NCBI GenBank assembly: GCA_946626785.1
Contig: CAMOUY010000104.1
Location: forward strand, 1 to 7,632
DNA from: UBA9732 sp003456855
Lineage (GTDB): Bacteria > Spirochaetota > Spirochaetia > Sphaerochaetales > Sphaerochaetaceae
Length of the DNA stretch: 7,632 bases
Direction of reading: 5' to 3'
Of this stretch, positions 6,214 to 7,632 are shown in pieces (the first letter of the stretch is position 1; each line of letters starts with the position of its first letter). The notes beneath the pieces are model-generated. The model ran no database searches and was not told the DNA's origin. It was given only the letters and a program-made list of their open reading frames with translations. The position numbers and the translations under genes are program-made.

Positions 6214-7632
6214 TTACTTGTGCTCGAGCCTCAGTGTCATTGTGCTCTGGTCACAGACCTCTGCAGGTCCGTAGTACTGGATTGCACCAGGATAGGTGAA
6301 TGCAGTCTCGACGGCCCAGATGTCTCTGTGTGCCTGGAAGTACTTGAACGGCTCGCCGTCAAGCTCGACAAGGGCCTTCTTGATGACCGGCTTCTGCTCT
6401 CCGTGGCGCTGCTCCATGTTCATCATCATTGTGATTGGGATTCCGCCTGCCTGCCACTGGTCAGCCGGCTTTGAAAGCTGTGTGACTGATGAGAGGTAGC
6501 CTGTGAGGTTTGCACTGAGCAGCAGAACTGCGTTGTAACCGAGGCTGTAGCAGTAGTCCGAATCGAAGTTGGATGGGAATGCACAGCGTCCCTCGTAGCC
6601 GAAGAAGTGGTTCTGTGTGCTGAACTTTCCGCAGTATGTTCCTTCTTCCTTCATCTCCTTGAGTCTCTTTGTGACTGTCTGGATCAGAAGCTTCTCTGTC
6701 TCGATCCTTGAGACCTGGACGTTTCCGTGTGGGTCACGGTCTGCAAGAAGCTGTCCCTTGATCTCCTCTGGAAGGCTGTCGAAGACCTTCTTGGAGGCTG
6801 ACGAGAGCTTGCCCTCGACGAAACTGATCTTCTCCGCGACTGTCTCGATGGCGTTGAACTCCTTCTCTGTCTTTGCAAGAAGGTCGTTGATCTCGCTGAT
6901 GAGGACCTTGAGGGAAGGGACGAACTCGATCAGTCCTTCCGGAACAAGCACGACACCGAAGTTGTTGCCGTTCTCTGCACGCTTTGCGATGACGCCGGCG
7001 ATGTAGTTTGTGATCTCCTCGATGCTCTGGTTCTTGGCCTCGACCTCTTCTCCGATGAGACAGATGTTGGGCTGGGTCTGCAGGGCGCACTCGAGTGCGA
7101 TGTGGCTTGCGCTTCTGCCCATCAGGCGGATGAAGTGCCAGTACTTTCTTGCCGAGTTGGCATCACGCTCGATGTTTCCGATGAGCTCTGAGTAGGTCTT
7201 TGTTGCTGTATCGAATCCGAAGCTTGTCTCGATGCTCTCGTTCTTCAGGTCACCGTCGATTGTCTTCGGGCAACCTACGACGCAGATGTTCTCGCCCTGT
7301 GCTCTGAAGTACTCTGCCAGAACTGCTGCGTTTGTGTTCGAATCGTCTCCGCCGATGATGACGATGGCGTTGATGTTGTGCTTGTGGCAGACCTCTGTGC
7401 AGACCTTGAACTGCTCCTTTGTCTCGAGCTTTGTTCTTCCGGAACCGATGATGTCGAATCCACCGGTGTTGCGGTATGCGTCGATCAGCTCGTCTGTCAT
7501 GATCATGTACTTGTCATCAAGGATTCCGCTTGGGCCACCCATGAAACCATAGAGTGTGTTCTCCTTGTTTGCGTTCTTGAGGGCATCATAGAGTCCGCAG
7601 ATGACGTTGTGTCCGCCAGGTGCCTGTCCGCC
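6214..7632 (-). CDS. pfp: Pyrophosphate-dependent 6-phosphofructokinase (5' end outside window)
   Basis: This enzyme interconverts fructose 6-phosphate and fructose 1,6-bisphosphate using pyrophosphate instead of ATP, a reversible cytoplasmic step of glycolysis. The visible frame has 472 codons and stays open to the right edge; the ATG at 7542 is internal, because the 30 codons before it encode conserved sequence (GGQAPGGHNVICGLYDALK). In visible numbering the key motifs are GGDDSN (94-99), with Asp97 where ATP-dependent enzymes have glycine; PKTIDGDL (122-129), with Lys123 and catalytic Asp126; MGRSASH (171-177); and PEGLIEF (231-237). Together GGDD and PKTIDGD mark the PPi-dependent type. 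A charged helical stretch at about 240-330 and YEGRCAFPSNFD (346-357) fit the long form (about 550 residues) known from spirochaetes and plant beta subunits, so perhaps 80-90 residues are missing. It is the upstream partner of the GGDEF-EAL gene. Confidence 0.95.
   Translation of the reverse strand, partial: GGQAPGGHNVICGLYDALKNANKENTLYGFMGGPSGILDDKYMIMTDELIDAYRNTGGFDIIGSGRTKLETKEQFKVCTEVCHKHNINAIVIIGGDDSNTNAAVLAEYFRAQGENICVVGCPKTIDGDLKNESIETSFGFDTATKTYSELIGNIERDANSARKYWHFIRLMGRSASHIALECALQTQPNICLIGEEVEAKNQSIEEITNYIAGVIAKRAENGNNFGVVLVPEGLIEFVPSLKVLISEINDLLAKTEKEFNAIETVAEKISFVEGKLSSASKKVFDSLPEEIKGQLLADRDPHGNVQVSRIETEKLLIQTVTKRLKEMKEEGTYCGKFSTQNHFFGYEGRCAFPSNFDSDYCYSLGYNAVLLLSANLTGYLSSVTQLSKPADQWQAGGIPITMMMNMEQRHGEQKPVIKKALVELDGEPFKYFQAHRDIWAVETAFTYPGAIQYYGPAEVCDQSTMTLRLEHK

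Noticed and set aside
6222..6229. GCTCGAGC palindrome near the end of the phosphofructokinase gene
   Set aside because: It is an 8-base palindrome inside codons for the C-terminal RLEHK, with no loop or repeat partner; chance is sufficient.
7540..7542. ATG as the start of the phosphofructokinase gene
   Set aside because: The 30 in-frame codons before it encode the conserved GGQAPGGHN segment, so the true start lies beyond 7632.
1..7632. Defence system, mobile element, CRISPR, tRNA or riboswitch
   Set aside because: No repeats, cloverleaf, transposase or toxin-type genes were seen; coding sequence fills the window except for one base at 1943 and 34 bases at 6180-6213.

Overview
The window carries five protein-coding genes packed almost without gaps, in two convergent groups. 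No RNA gene, CRISPR array, insertion sequence or prophage gene is visible. The G+C content is near 50% by eye. Three features suggest a free-living or gut spirochaete of the Treponema/Sphaerochaeta kind: a DUF4912-like protein next to a GH57 glucan enzyme, a long pyrophosphate-dependent phosphofructokinase, and a membrane GGDEF-EAL protein with a PAS-like tail. This is inferred from gene families recalled from memory; no search was run.

The left half (1-3752, plus strand) is an alpha-glucan cluster. It holds the tail of a DUF4912-like protein, a complete GH57 (DUF1957) glucan-branching-type enzyme (308-1942), and a complete GH13 neopullulanase/cyclomaltodextrinase-type hydrolase (1944-3752). 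The first two genes overlap by 4 bases and the next pair is separated by one base, so the three are probably one translationally coupled operon. None of the complete enzymes has a signal peptide, so they most likely act on cytoplasmic glycogen or maltodextrin.

The right half (3726-7632, minus strand) reads leftward. It starts with a pyrophosphate-dependent phosphofructokinase whose N-terminus lies beyond the window. After 34 bases comes a six-helix membrane protein with a degenerate GGDEF domain (GGGEF), an apparently intact EAL phosphodiesterase domain and a C-terminal PAS-like region. The short gap with no visible terminator suggests co-transcription.

The two groups meet tail to tail with a 27-base overlap of coding sequence, and a short inverted repeat sits inside that overlap. 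Together the genes suggest storage-glucan turnover feeding a PPi-saving glycolysis, with a c-di-GMP phosphodiesterase attached to the glycolytic gene. The families themselves are known. The less ordinary points are the inactive-looking GGDEF on an active-looking EAL, its pairing with the phosphofructokinase gene, the overlapping gene ends, and an AT-rich patch in the GH13 N-terminal domain. No clearly new biological system is evident.
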